A DNA stretch of 64,000 bases from Anastrepha obliqua (GCF_027943255.1 NC_072892.1:125381792-125445791); one strand, 5' to 3'; shown: positions 42,252 through 54,345, numbered from the stretch's first letter. Numbers and translations: made by a program. Notes: a model not told the origin generated them from the letters alone.

Positions 42252-42935
42252 AGGTTGTTCAATAAGATTTGCGGTTTGATAAAAAAACACAATTTTATGG
42301 TTCGAAATACACTTTATTATTCATTATAGTCTCCCTGAACATCAATACACTTACCATTTTCCAATGAGATTCCAATTTATGAATTTCATCGCTGAAGTGA
42401 CGATCTGGAAGGGCAACAAAATACGCTTCCACAGCAATTATGACTTATGACCTCATCATTTGATGAAAAACGCTTCCCACGCATGATTTTTTTAGGTCTG
42501 GAAACAGATGGAAGCCGCTAGGGGCCAAATCTGGTGAATACAACAAATCGAGCTTTAACTCATGGATTTTAACCATTGTCAAAATGCCTTTGTGACACGT
42601 CGAATTATCCTGATGAAAAATATTTTATTTCTTTTGCAACTGGGTCCTTTTCAAACATTCTTTAATTGAGTTGGTTCAAGAGGTTACAATAATATGAAGA
42701 ATTAATTTTTTATCAGTTTGCAATTAATCAACAAACAAAAATCCTTTCGCATCCCAAAAAACTAATGCCAATACCTTCTTGGGCGATTTCCGCACACGAA
42801 CTCGTTTCCGAGCCGAAGAACCAGATTCACACCACACTTTAGCCTTTTGCTTTGAATTAGGATTGTATTGATAGACCCAAGTCTCATCTATAGTGATGAG
42901 TCGATGCACAAAATCCACTTTATTTTTTCAAAAAC
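42252..42935 (-). mobile_element. Mariner fragment related to 6886-8446
   Basis: The left end AGGTTGTTCAATAAGATTTG matches the end at 6886. The minus-strand frame 42918-42724 reads HRLITIDETWVYQYNPNSKQ (first catalytic Asp) and VLALVFWDAKGF. The downstream catalytic part to 42400 is frameshifted. The N-terminus is missing. Confidence 0.75.
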
Positions 42936-43032
42936 TTTCTGATCATAAAGTATGTACGTATGTGTAGGTGTGAGTTAAATATTTACTTAATAAATTAATA
43001 GTACCGGTCGATTTTTTATTTGCATCACTTAC

Positions 43033-43107
43033 CTTTGGTTATCGTCAAGAAAGTCACGTACGACACACTTTGTCTCCTTCTCTTGTTCACCCACTTCTTT
43101 AAGCATT
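43033..43107 (-). CDS. Orphan candidate coding exon
   Basis: On the minus strand ATG at 43107 opens 24 full codons (MLKEVGEQEKETKCVV, then RDFLDDNQ) plus two bases, ending at a consensus GTAAGT donor. Acidic and charged, with no known motif. It lies 1.3 kb upstream of the Pter first exon on the same strand, but splicing to either Pter acceptor is out of frame. It could be the first exon of an unrelated gene, part of a Pter leader, or chance. Confidence 0.3.
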
Positions 43108-43109
43108 GT

Positions 43110-44035
43110 TTATTATGAATATGGCGATAAAGCAGTAGTAGGAAAAAGTTCTATAATCAATATGTACGTAAATAAGACGAAAATTCAATTATACGCTTCA
43201 TGAGAATTGCTTTGCTATGTACATAACGTATGTATGTATGTGTGCATGTTTACAACTTGTATTATTACTGCTTATTTGATTAAACGATCGATCGCATCAT
43301 CGCACCGGAGCTATTGAAAATTGTTAACCTTAAGTAAATTATTAAGAAATTAATTTACTTTGAAATGAATAAATTGACGAGCCTTATTCGTTAAATTGTT
43401 GCATTATCATGCATTTGCTTAATTGCATGGTTCCCTTTCTTTTGCATTTATTTAACTGCTTTGGTAAACATTAAAATCATATGATCGAAATTCACACTGC
43501 AGTTTTATAAATAACACCTGAGCACATCATTATAATGACCCAAAGTGCGGTAAGCTCTAAATTCTTGCTAAGCGGGTGAAGGCTGTCAGTTTGATAGATG
43601 AAGGGCCTCTAACAATTATGATCATATGATTCTTACAATAAATATATGTATCCATATTAGTTAATTTTTTTGCACCTACTCGTTTGAGTATGCAGTATTT
43701 ACCTATATAACCAAAAACTGGAATATCTAATCTTTGTGTCATAGCCGCAAAGATTAGCAGTGCTGCTGGGAAGTTAGCTTAGGGAAAACAAAACAGAATT
43801 ATGTACATACATACATATGTACATATGTATGACCTGGAAAGAATATTTTTCTTGTTATTTTGAATTTAGAGCTCCAGTTGTTTACTCTGCTTTATGCTAA
43901 CTTTTGCCGTTTATCGTTTGTCGTCTGCCATATAAAGGGAGATATATTTAGAGGCATCGGATATTCAATTGAAATATATTACAAAAACGAAAATTCACGT
44001 TGATTGGGCAATCTTTATAATTTTTGTTTAGAACC
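43110..44035. other. Intergenic, nothing recognised
   Basis: No supportable gene or repeat; CATA and TATG runs near 43220 and 43803. Confidence 0.4.
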
Positions 44036-44039
44036 ATTC

Positions 44040-44870
44040 ATGACATTTATTTTTTAAAGATAATCTCTTTTAAATATTAGCCGCAACTGCGCAATAATTC
44101 GGCCATCGGTAAGCACCAATTTTGAATGGCTTGCTGGAAGACTTCGGTCGGTATCGCGTGAATAACTTTAGTAATGTTGGTTTCCAATGCCTCAATCGAA
44201 GCCGGTTTATCAACAACATATTTAGACTTTACACATCCCCACAAATAAAAGCTTAAAGGTGTGATATCACACAATCTTGGTGGCTAATTCACTGGTCCGA
44301 GACGAGAGATAAATTGCTCACCGAAACGCCGACGCAGTTAATCCATTGTCTCACGGGCTGTATGACAAGTAGCCGCAATGGCTGTCTTGTTGGAACCAAA
44401 TGTTGTGGCTTCAATTTCCGCCAACATAAAGTCGTTTATCATGGCGCGATAGCATTCGCCATTCACTGTTACACTGGCGCCAGCCTCATCTTTGAAGAAA
44501 TGTAGGCCGATGATTCCTCCAGCTCATAGCCGCACCAAACGATTTTTTTCAATGGATGTAATGCCTGTTCTTGAATCGTTTTGGGTTGCTCTTTATCCCA
44601 AATATGACTACTTAGCTTATTGTGGTTGCCATTAAACCAAAACTGGGCCTGATCGCTGAACACCATCAGTTGGCATAAACGCGCGATGAGCACTTTTCAC
44701 AGAACATCGATTTTCGTAATAGAATTGTTCGATTTGTAAACGTTACTGAAGTCTTTCCATGATGAAATAACAATCAATACTGAAAAAAAATATGTATTTA
44801 ATTTGACAGTAGTCACGCGTGATCTGCCAAACAAATCCTATTGGAAAAAGTACCTCCAATCTGATCACCC
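44040..44870 (-). mobile_element. Decayed DD41D mariner relative, copy 2
   Basis: Minus-strand frames 44693-44469 and 44274-44077 give VFSDQAQFWFNGNHNK (first Asp), KKIVWCGYELEESSAYISSK, then CDITPLSFYLWGCVKSK (the third catalytic block with Asp replaced by Ser) and KPASIEALETNITKVI. The right end near 44870 reads AAAGGGTGATCAGATTGGAG on the minus strand, matching the end of the copy at 54346. Confidence 0.75.
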
Positions 44871-44954
44871 TTTACATAGGCCTCAGTTGGGTAATTGGCC
44901 GAGCTTTGCCTGACGCCAAATATTTAGAAATGCCAACTGAAGCCAAGACAGGAC

Positions 44955-45045
44955 CCGGTAGCCGAATGAGTTGTTGCATGGCTACTATCCGGAGGTGCTG
45001 GAAATAATGGGAAAAAAATTTTTCTAACAGTGACTTAAAATAGAT
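44955..45045 (+). repeat. SINE head fragment
   Basis: Contains CGGTAGCCGAATGAGTTGTT, an A-box region like the full SINE, and a short TTTTTCTAACAG linker. The body is missing. Confidence 0.5.
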
Positions 45046-45149
45046 TTAAAAATAAATGAACCAAAAAATTATTAAATTCATTTCAATACCTTGAATCGAA
45101 TTTCCCATATTAGCAATATTATATAATTAATATTCAAGTAGATTTTTCT

Positions 45150-45560
45150 GCTTCTTAATTGGCGCGATAACCGCTTACAAGATTTTGGCCGTGTTTAGCA
45201 AAGCGCGTCAGTCGTTTCTTCCTCGTGCTAACCGGCGCCAGTTGGAAACACAAAGTGAAGCCAAGTCCTTTTTCACCTGATCTTTCTAACGCAGGGAGAC
45301 CTTCCTCTTCCTTTGCTCCCATCACCTGATACCGCATCGAATACTTTCATAGCTGAAGCGTTTGTATCCATTCGGATGACATGACCCAGCCAACGTAGCC
45401 GCTGGATCTTTATTCGCTGCGCTATGTCTATGTCGCCGTAAAGCTCATACAGCTCATCGTTCCATCGCCTGCGATATTCGCCGATACCAACGTCTAAAGG
45501 TCCAAAAATCTTCCGCCGAATCTTTCTCTCAAACACTCCAAACGTCGCTTCATCGATCAT
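45150..45560 (-). mobile_element. RTE-like retrotransposon C-terminal fragment
   Basis: The minus-strand frame 45560-45300 reads RKIRRKIFGPLDVG, YGDIDIAQRIKIQRLRWLGH and GRGRSPCVRKI. A shifted frame to about 45160 reads DQVKKDLASLCVSNWRRLAR. This is the extreme C-terminal block of RTE-type polymerase proteins; the body is absent. Confidence 0.75.
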
Positions 45561-45569
45561 TCAAGTAGA

Positions 45570-46260
45570 TTAGTTCCATAAATATGAACATTTTTTCTTG
45601 ACAAATGAATACTTAAAGAAGCAACAATAATTTTCATGTACCAAAAATTCAACTTGCAATAAAAATAATTTTGTGACTGTGAGATTCACTGCTTTCCATT
45701 GCACTTTTTATCATTCAATCCATTATTTTATTTTACTGCATCCATAAAAAATTTGAAAAAAATATTCGAAAATTTCTACAGAAAAAATGCTACCATTCCA
45801 AATCCTTCATTGTTTAGATATTGAATTTTGGTAAATTCAGAAGGGATCCAACTGTTTAATTATAAAGGCATTTTTTCGTTCTTTTTTGCCTAGTGTAGTT
45901 TCCAATAAGTTTTTAGAGTAGCGTCAAACATTTTTTTAGCAAAAGTGCAAGACTTTTTTTCATTGAAATCGCACCAAGGCGAATTCATTAAAGGCGGTTG
46001 CACTACACCAGCAACAATATTTTGGACATTAAAATGTCACGTCAAAGTAGAAAACAAACAAGAGATTTATTCGTGAAGGCAAAATAGAAAAAAACAATCA
46101 ATTTATTTCTTGTGTTAAAATGATATTAAAATGTCAATAGTAACTTTGGATTTTAAATTCATTACAAAATTTCAATTTTCAAATTACAAAATACGTTTCA
46201 TAATTAGTTTTGTACTGGCATCCGAATGTACGCGACGAAAGAAAAAACAAAACAAATCTT
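45570..46260. other. Intergenic, nothing recognised
   Basis: No supportable feature. Confidence 0.4.
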
Positions 46261-46263
46261 CTG

Positions 46264-46993
46264 GCCTACTGTACACGCGTAAAATAAACACGATTTTTAA
46301 AGAATTTTTTTCTATAGAAGGAAAGGGGAAGCAATCACTCTGATTTGGGAAGTTATTACTTATATACTAAAATACAAAACTACAAAGTTTGATCGAGAAA
46401 TTTTACAAAATGGCGGCATTGGAGACATTTTTGAAATGTGGTTTCTCTTGAAGGAGCTCCGCGGCACGCAGCACAGAGGGTGCAAATTTTAATCTGGAAC
46501 AAAGAAACATTTTTTTTCTTAATCTAGATAAGAAAAGCTAGAGAAACACGTAGGAGATTTAAAAAATATTTATTTTTGTGGAATTAGAAAGCATTTGAAG
46601 GAAACAACTCTATTTTGGACTAAAAAAACGGCACTTAAATAATTATAACAATCGTTTAAATTAATCTATCGAAAATCCCCTACGCTCTTCTCTTAAGAAG
46701 GTTATTATACAGACGTAGTGAAAAACCTGATTAAAAATATTTAAAATTGTTTGAGTTATGCTGCGTGCCAATTTCAGAAAACGTGTTTTGAGAAAAACGC
46801 GTTTAAAGTTTGGAAATTTGGAGAAGTCGTTAGGTAGCAGTCACTAACGCTTGGTTAAAAGCTTAAAATATTTATGAAATAGACTTCGGTAACGTATGAA
46901 ACTTTTTGTTCTGTATTTTAAAAGGTTCAAAGAATTTTTTAAGCTTATAAAAAAAAAATCAATTTTTTGAAATTTCTACAGTGGTGTTACCCC
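46264..46993. mobile_element. Longer copy of the TTAA MITE, one end lost
   Basis: Inverted relative to the copy at 5558-6107. The right end CAGTGGTGTTACCCC is followed by TTAA at 46994-46997. The left end starts inside the repeat (CTACTGTACACGCGTAAAA), so the terminal GGGGTAACA is missing. It contains about 165 extra bases (about 46550-46715) absent from the shorter copy, so one is an indel derivative of the other. Confidence 0.8.
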
Positions 46994-47273
46994 TTAATAG
47001 ATTCGCCTTGAATCGCACGCTCGAAAATAACTAATGAAACAAATTTATGAATAAAGCTTCAAAATAAAACAGAAATATTTTTCTTCAACAAAATTCTTGT
47101 TTTGACAATTTCATGGCCGCTGAACCGAAGAAATTAAGAAGCAACATCAAAAGTAATCGAAGTGTCCTATGATACTTCTACTGCGATAAAATTTTTTTCA
47201 ACAAATTAGGTTTTCTTTTAAATAGTTGTAGACCTTTAAGCAGCTTTCTTCTAAATTATGTTTAGTGAACAAG

Positions 47274-47460
47274 TCGATGGCAAACCTCCGAGTGTATTTC
47301 TGCCACGAAAAAGCTCCTCATAAAAAAAATTTTACCGTTCAGAGTCGACTTAAAACTGTAGGTACCTCCATTTGTGAAGCAACATCATGACGCGCACCAC
47401 AAACCAGAAAAGGAGGTCGGCCAAAGACACAATAAACTGTGTAAGCACCAATTATGTACG
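47274..47460 (+). repeat. SINE tail fragment
   Basis: Body and tail of the tRNA-headed SINE: GCAAACCTCCGAGTGTATTT, GAGTCGACTTAAAACTGTAG, GGTCGGCC, then AAGCACCAATTA. Lies directly before the RTE-like element. Confidence 0.75.
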
Positions 47461-47474
47461 AGTATATATAATTG

Positions 47475-49655
47475 AAGGCAAGTCTTAAGATAAGAAGAGA
47501 AACGCCGAGAGACGAAAAGATGAAAGGCATGAGCGAGAGGTGCTCGAAATGTACCGGGGGAGCCGTGCCAAAAAGTTGTATTAGTATGTCCAGCGTCTGA
47601 CCGAAGATTACAAGCCCAATGTATATTCTTATAGAGATGAAAACGGAAATCTGGTTACAGATACGAAGCTGACACTGAGATTATGGAGGGTTAATTTCTC
47701 TAAGATGCTTTCCATTTCAATTCAAAAGGGCTATTCGGGACATGTTCTTCGATTTCGATGTAACTCAAATATGTTGCTCTCTGGTCAAAATAATGAGACA
47801 CGTATTTTTTTGTTCGCCCGAAAAATTTTTTTTTCAAGCTTTATTGGCAATTTTGTTTTTCGGCTCAAAATCGATTTTTTTTTAATAATATAAGAAATTT
47901 TTTTTTTAAATGCTCATAACTTAGTCAAAAATGAACCGATTTTAATAATTTTGGGTTCAAAATGATCGTCATTACTTATACGAGCGATTTCATGTAGAAA
48001 CAGTTGCATAAAGGTAGTTGAAAATTTTTTATTTTGCAAAAAACAAAAAGAGCGAAACAGGTTTTTTACTCAAAAATTCATTACTCAAAAACAACGCATT
48101 TTAGCTACTAGGCATTCAGCTCAATTAAAGTTTGAGATGTCCTTTTGATTTAAAAAAAGTTATAAAAAAAACAAAAATACACTTTTTGAAATATTGAATT
48201 TCGAAAAAATTTAAATTTTTTTTCTTTTTTGCTAAATAAAAAATTTTCAACTACTTTTTTGCAATTGTTTCTACATGAAGTCGCTCGTGTAAGTAATTGC
48301 GATCATTTTGAACCCAGAATTATTAAAATCGGTTCATTTTTGACTAAGTTATGGGCATTTAAAAAAATTTTTTTCTTACATAATTAAAAAAAATCGAATT
48401 TGAGCCGAAAAACAAAATTGCCGATAACTCTTGAAAAAAATGTTTTTCGGGCGAACAAAAAAATACGTGTCTCATTATTTTGACCAGAGAGCAACATATT
48501 TGAGTTACATCGAAATCGAAGAACATGACCCGAATAGCCCGGTTGAATTGAAATGGAAAGCATCCTAAGTTACTGGATGGCTATCAATACTGCCGCTATG
48601 GAAATGAGCCCGGTATCCCCACTTAGCTATGACGAGGTCTGTGTCGCTATTTAGCGACTGAAGTACAATAAATCAGACGGAGCAGAAGAACTCCCAGCAG
48701 AACTGTTCAAGGCCGGCGGCAATGATCTGATTGGGTGCATGCATCAGCTAAAATATAGCTGGCAGAAAACAGGCCCTATTATTGGAATCTCAGTTCCCCT
48801 TGTCCTGTGCTGAAGAAAGGCGACCCTACTCTATATGCGCCAACTACCAGGAGATCAGTATTATCACCATCTCATATAAGGTTCTGTCGAGTATATTGTG
48901 TGAAAGATCTTCCCACTATGCCAAAACCTGGAAAAAGCCCATGAAAAAGATAACGACATAACTCATCATCTCTTTGTTGATCATAAGGCTGCTTTCGATA
49001 GCTCGATAAGGGATCGCCTATATGCCACAATGCCTGAGTTCGGTATTCCCGCAAAACTGATTCCACTTTGCAAAATGACATTGAGCAACACGTCCAGCTC
49101 TATCAAGGTAGGCAAATATCTCTCCGAACCTTTCAAGACCTCATGGAAAAGGTACGACGGAGAGCCGGTGTTCATCGAAATGACACTAGCTCCTTGCATA
49201 TTCTTATGGCATTGATATCATAGCAGCATTTTCCGCTTTCGAAAGAGAGTCAACTAGAGTGGGTCTGGCGGTTAACGAGAGCAAGACGAAGTATATGCTG
49301 TCCACTAAAAAAGATACACGGCGTTTTGGATTCAGCATTTCAGCGTACAAATATACCTATGAAGAAAAACCGACGAATCACGCTTGCTATTTCTGCTATT
49401 GCTGTTTTGATAATCTCTAATTTGTCGCGCCCGACAAAACTAACACTCTACAAGACGCTGACTATGGCGCTTAAGTATGGGTTGTATCGCAAAGAAGGTG
49501 TTCTAATGGCAAGTTAGAGAACAACGACGTAGGAGAAGGCCATGCATCCGATGGAATGACCAAGTCGAGGGAACTCTATCATCGCTTGGTGTAACAAACT
49601 GTCAGTAATCCTTGATCCGGTAACGGGTTGTGATCCTCGATCAGCCCATATAAGT
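47475..49655 (+). mobile_element. RTE-like retrotransposon interrupted by a hairpin element
   Basis: Before the interruption: EREVLEMYRGSRAKK, TEDYKPNVYSYRDENGN and LRLWRVNFSKML. After it: PLSYDEVCVAI, KYNKSDGAEELPAELFKAGG, CPVLKKGDPT, FGIPAKLIPLCKMTLSN, LAVNESKTKYMLS and a shifted VEGTLSSLGVTN end near 49590. Blocks run in polymerase order with several frame changes and stops. The YADD segment is shifted beyond easy reading. Dead. Confidence 0.8.
47704..48564. mobile_element. 861-bp hairpin (fold-back) element, CTAA duplication
   Basis: The outermost bases GATGCTTTCCATTTCAATTC at 47704 reappear inverted up to 48564, and roughly 350-370 bases of each half are near-identical inverted copies (shared words include GGGCTATTCGGG, CATGTTCTTCGATTTCGATG, CTCTGGTCAAAATAATGAGA and TAACTTAGTCAAAAATGAAC). 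About 120-150 bases in the middle are less symmetrical. It is flanked by CTAA on each side (47700-47703, 48565-48568). No coding capacity. It sits inside the RTE-like element. Confidence 0.85.
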
Positions 49656-49659
49656 ATGT

Positions 49660-50569
49660 AAGTCCTGTATACACGGTATTTTCCAAACGAGCTTTTTTCA
49701 CATCTTGGATCTTAGGTCGCTCATGTCATCTACATATCGTTAGAATGCGTGCTGTGAACGTTCATAGGTACATCGATTAGCACTCTTTAAGTATATTTTT
49801 ACTCATTTTTGGAGTTTTTATTATTCAGTAATATTATCTTTAAAATTATAATTAATTAGTCTTATATTATAATCTTAAAATTTTCAGTGCCCATATTGGT
49901 TTTTATTTTTCCATAATTGGGAGCTCTACAGCCTTTCGAAAGGCATGTGACTTTTACGAACACGCTTTAAAACGACTATACAGCACAACCAAGTTCGATG
50001 GAATAGAAAATGAGACGTTGGCAGACAGTTCTCAAGCTGAGCAAAGAACAATTATCCACGGCACGTGAACTCCTTACAGTACTTATTATTAGCAAGACAC
50101 AAGGAAAGGCTGAAAGACCACCACTTTTACTTTTGACGAAGCTGAGAGATTGAAGAGAAGGGAACTTGGTGCGTGTGGTACCACAATGTACCCAATTCAC
50201 TTATCTTACTACTTATCCTATAGTCCTGGCTGTTCTGTAAAAAGATAGGCCCTTTAGGGTCAACTGTGTTGCGAGTGATGCGATGATATATTCCAACCTT
50301 AAGTATAGTTCATTCATTATTTGAAGTATTCTCAAAACAACAACTCAAATTCGAAAATCATTTGCCCAACATTTTGTTTCAAAAAACTCGCTCAAGCCAA
50401 ATGTCTTTAAGGCATATTTGGAGAAATATCAAATATTTTAAAAAATACGTTTACATTTAGATACATCCAGTTTTCAGTTAATCTTACTGTTTTTTCACGA
50501 AAAAAACAGAAATTCGCCCGCCAATTACTTTCAAACAAGGGTTCAATAGATAAATAGAATACCTTAAAA
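49660..50569. other. Upstream region of the radial spoke gene
   Basis: No gene or named repeat. The promoter and leader of the 50570 gene should be in its right part. Confidence 0.4.
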
Positions 50570-53109
50570 ATGGATTTGGACCAGAAACAATCTTGTAATG
50601 ACTTCACTATGGAGACGAGTTCAAGTTCCCAAATTAATTTCCCATGCGACAGTCCATGCAATGTTGGCAAAACTGGCCCATGTAAAACTGCTCAAACGGG
50701 CAAATCGGATGAATTTGAAAATCCATGCATGCATATATTTTCCACCTCATCATCATCTTCGTCCAATACTATTATGAGTCAATATTTCGATTCTGAATGT
50801 CACAAACGCGATTACACACGCAAAGAGCCACCAAATATTGACTACGAATTGAATGTGGCTAAAGCGATTATGCAACAATACAGCAGCATCAGTGGTGACA
50901 ACCTGTAGGCGGCATTGTAACAGTACTGCAAGATCACTCGCATCAATCAGCTGTTTTGTTTTTATTTTGTAGATTTGACCACTTGTCGGATATTATCAAG
51001 CGAGTTATCGATGAGCGTCCACCAAATGTAATCGATTTCTTCGAAGAGTTCAGTCGCAATGTACGTGAACAGAAGCTGCATATGCCTGAGCGATTTCCAC
51101 CGGATGCAGTTTTTGAAGAGTCCCGCAACTATCGTGTGGCCAAGAAGTTTCTTTTGTCCATGAAGGTATTTTTGCATGCTTTAAAACTTGTATATAAAAG
51201 GGTGCATGAATGCCAAGTTGCGCGTTTGATTAGCTGAATAATTTTTGTTGTGTAATTTCTTTTTTGCCAAAATGAAGAGTAGCTGGACTGATTATGCATT
51301 GATTGCGTTTTGAAGTGTATAACTCCGTACTTTTACGTATGGCATGATAACGCGCCCACTCGCCTTGCATATCCTTAAATATCCTTGCTTTCCGTGATCT
51401 TTTTTCAATTTTTAATCCCCAAACTCTTCCCCGCAGTTGCCCATGTCGGAGTCGAACGAGTTGCAAGCAGCTGATGAAGCAATCGCTTTAGAAGAGTCCA
51501 AATCTACAATCATAGATTTAAAACTTGATATATTAGACTTGAGTCGTTTCATCACGTTCAACGAGCGTGTGCAACACTTACAATTCTTTTGGAATCAATG
51601 CGGTTTCGGCATCAACCCCGATGACATTTTTCAACTCGCCTGCTCCATGGATCGCCTACAAATTCATCCCTCCATTATGCAATGTCGCTTTTGGGGCATG
51701 ATAAATGGCCTTAAAGCATCTTACTATATTGTAGAGGCATCGCTTTCCCACGAAGAAGTACTCTCACGTGTCGATCAAATGACAGAAGAGCTACAAGAAA
51801 AACACAAGGCAATGATATCACGCTTAGTATCGCCGGAAAAGCCAACACCAACTTTTATCGGTGCTGAGCTAACACCAGGCAAGCTGGGTTGGGAGGATCA
51901 TCCAGTTGAAGAAGTGGCAAAAATGTTGCCAAATGCCGCGCCAATACCAATGGTCGAAGTGAAAGAAGTGTTCGATGTACCGCCTGAACTAGTCGGTGAG
52001 GGCGCTAACCGGTATTCATATTTTGTAGTGAACTCCGTTTCGGATGACTGGATTGAGTTACCGATGGTTACGCCTGGTCAAATTAAAGCCTGCCGCGATA
52101 TAAAAAAGTTTCTTACCGGCGATCTTGAAGCCGATATTCAATCGTATCCATGCTTTTCGGGCAAGGAAAAGCATTATTTGCGCGCGCTTATCGCTCGAAT
52201 CACAGCGGCCACATACATTGCTCCATATGGTTACTATAGGAAAATGACTAAGAAGGAGAAGCGCGCCTTCGATGGAATTGAAGATGATGATGAGGAAGAA
52301 GAAGATGATGATGAACCAAGTGATATGGGTGAGGGCGAGGAAGAGGAGATTGGTAAGTTTTTGCACCAAACAACTTTTTCGCCAATCATTTCGTTATTTA
52401 AACTTCAGATAACGATATAATGTTGTTGAAGAATGAAAAATATGAACCGGAGCCGCTGGAATCGTTGGCAAATCTGGAAAAATGGTTGCATGTACGTCCG
52501 AATTTATTGCTGCAAGGGCGTGTAGTTTGGTATGACGAGCTAAAGGCACAAAAAGCGCGCGAGAAGGAAGTGGCACGTCTGCAGAAACTTTTGCGTATGG
52601 AGGAAATGGGCGAAGAGGAGGAAGAATTAGAACAGGAGGAAGAGGAAGAAGAAGAGGATGAGGGCGAAGAATTGTCCGCACCAGAAGTAGGACCACCAAT
52701 ACTTAATCCCTGCTACAACGACATAAGCGATCAGTACACCATGCCTTGGGTATCGCGTTTCACCAGTAAATTCACCAATAGAAATGAACGCATACTTGTC
52801 ATGCAATCGAACATTTGGCCAGGTGCCTATACGTTCACCTATGACAAGTTATGTGAATCGATATATGTCGGCTGGGGTCATAAGTATGTGTCGCGTAATT
52901 TACCATTCATTCATTTGCCACCGATTTTGAATGAATATCCGCATGGCGGTGAGGACTTTATCGAAACAACCGATCCCACACCGGAAATGGAGGAGGCCTA
53001 TCGTCTGAGTTTGATAAAGAAACAAAAGCCAGTAGACGATGGTGAACATTTGGATGAATATGAAGACGAATATTCAGCTGATACAAATGTCGATGATGCT
53101 GAAAAATAA
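50570..53109 (+). CDS. Rsph4a: Radial spoke head protein, RSP4/6 family
   Basis: Four exons: 50570-50904, 50973-51165, 51437-52352, 52409-53109, GT-AG introns with consistent phases, 714 residues. After a Ser-rich, low-complexity head (about 1-90) the RSP4/6 domain begins with DNLFDHLSDIIKRVIDERP across the first splice. It continues through LACSMDRLQIHPSIMQCRFW, VEASLSHEEVLSRVDQM, FVVNSVSDDWIELPMVTPGQ, WLHVRPNLLLQGRVVWYDEL and SIYVGWGHKYVSRNLPF to PHGGEDFIETTDPTPEMEEA. Two long acidic stretches (about 455-481 and 548-573) interrupt it, the first at the exon 3/4 junction. The family builds the radial spoke head of 9+2 axonemes; in flies it should act in sperm tails. An ATTAAA lies 52 bases after the stop. 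The 4a versus 6a assignment is arbitrary. Confidence 0.92.
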
Positions 53110-53255
53110 TGATTTATTGAAATATTTTGTATTTTAACCTTCTTTGCGCCATTTTTACAAATTAAATTGAACTAAAGAAAATTTTGGTTTCTCTTGCTAC
53201 AGGAGCAAGTTAAAAGTTTCAGTTACAGAAATTTAAAAGTTTTAGAAATTTCGCA

Positions 53256-53519
53256 TTACATGAAGTGCTTTTTCGATATCGCTTTTCGGTTTGATGTAGA
53301 TGACTTTTTATGCTTCCATAAAATTTGAGTCTGCTCTTGAACCTTTTGTTGAATGACGTGATGCGTGTACTCTGATGTCGGCTTTGGTATGCCTTCTTCA
53401 GTCACTTTTCGCATATCTTCCCTTGCCGCTGCATGACTCTCTTCTCGTGTACCTCGTTTTGCTTCCTCTTGTGTCATTTCTTTTGGCTGCTGTTTTATCT
53501 TAGCTAAAAGGAGCAGATT
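53256..53519 (-). CDS. Possible terminal exon of an unidentified gene
   Basis: On the minus strand an acceptor-like TCTGCTCCTTTTAG precedes 53508. The frame then runs KIKQQPKEMTQEEAKRG, REESHAAAREDMRKVTEEG, SEYTHHVIQQKVQEQTQ, ending KKHFM and TAA at 53256. Charged and Gln/Glu-rich, with a composition unlike random AT-rich frames nearby. It converges on the radial spoke gene (147 bases between stops). I found no upstream exon and no family. It may be real, a pseudogene piece, or chance. Confidence 0.4.
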   Translation of the reverse strand, partial: NLLLLAKIKQQPKEMTQEEAKRGTREESHAAAREDMRKVTEEGIPKPTSEYTHHVIQQKVQEQTQILWKHKKSSTSNRKAISKKHFM

Positions 53520-53579
53520 AAGGAATGTCACATTGCAGTGATGTGTAAAAAATTCATATATTGATTTATTAAAGCGCTA

Positions 53580-54340
53580 TTTCAAGAAGCATTTTCAATT
53601 GGTTTTCACCGGTTGGTGTTTTAAAGCCAAGTTTAACGCTTTTTTGTTAGATGTACCACACGTTATAATGCCAGCCGGGAAAATAAAGATTTTGGGAACT
53701 AACAAACTAACACACTAAAGGCACTTAGGTCAATCTCCCGCTCAAATTAGTAGTGTGTGGCTTGACGGCGATTTTCTATTAGCTTTTTCATGACAAGAAT
53801 GCGCTCGAAGGATCACCAAGGGAGAACCAAAAATGAGGCATATTTCCATTACCTTCAAGCAAGGACAAGAACTATAACCTAAATCTGTGCGGGAAAAAAA
53901 TTAACACAGAGTATCAGTGATCTGATACTCACAGTTTTGGTGTTTAACAACCGATTTTCATGACTTTAATATATTTATAAAGGTTGACGCTTCTACAATT
54001 ACGTGCCGAATTTTCAAGCCAATCAGAGCAAAGCTGAGCGAGTTTTAGTTTCAAAGTTTCAGGTCAATCAGAGCAAAATTAAGGGAGTTACAGCAATTAT
54101 TCCGAGGAGATTTCACAGTTTTGGTGTTTGACAACCAATTTTCATGATTTTTACATGTTAAGAAAGGTTGACGCTTCTACTCATCTTCCAAAAAAGGTAA
54201 AAGTGGTTCCACGAGAATGGTCAGTTCGGTGTAATTGAGTTAATATCAAGAATAACCCAATCACAAATAATAAAAATATAAATAGAACGAATTGCAGTGT
54301 TCTCGATTATATATACCTATGCCTCTATGGTCAACGGCAT
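53580..54340. repeat. Spacer with a 180-bp direct duplication
   Basis: A segment CAGTTTTGGTGTTTAACAAC ... AAAGGTTGACGCTTCTAC at about 53932-54002 recurs at about 54112-54183 with few changes. Between them the words CAATCAGAGCAAAGCTGAG and CAATCAGAGCAAAATTAAG also repeat. Non-coding; origin unknown. Confidence 0.55.
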
Positions 54341-54345
54341 ATAAA

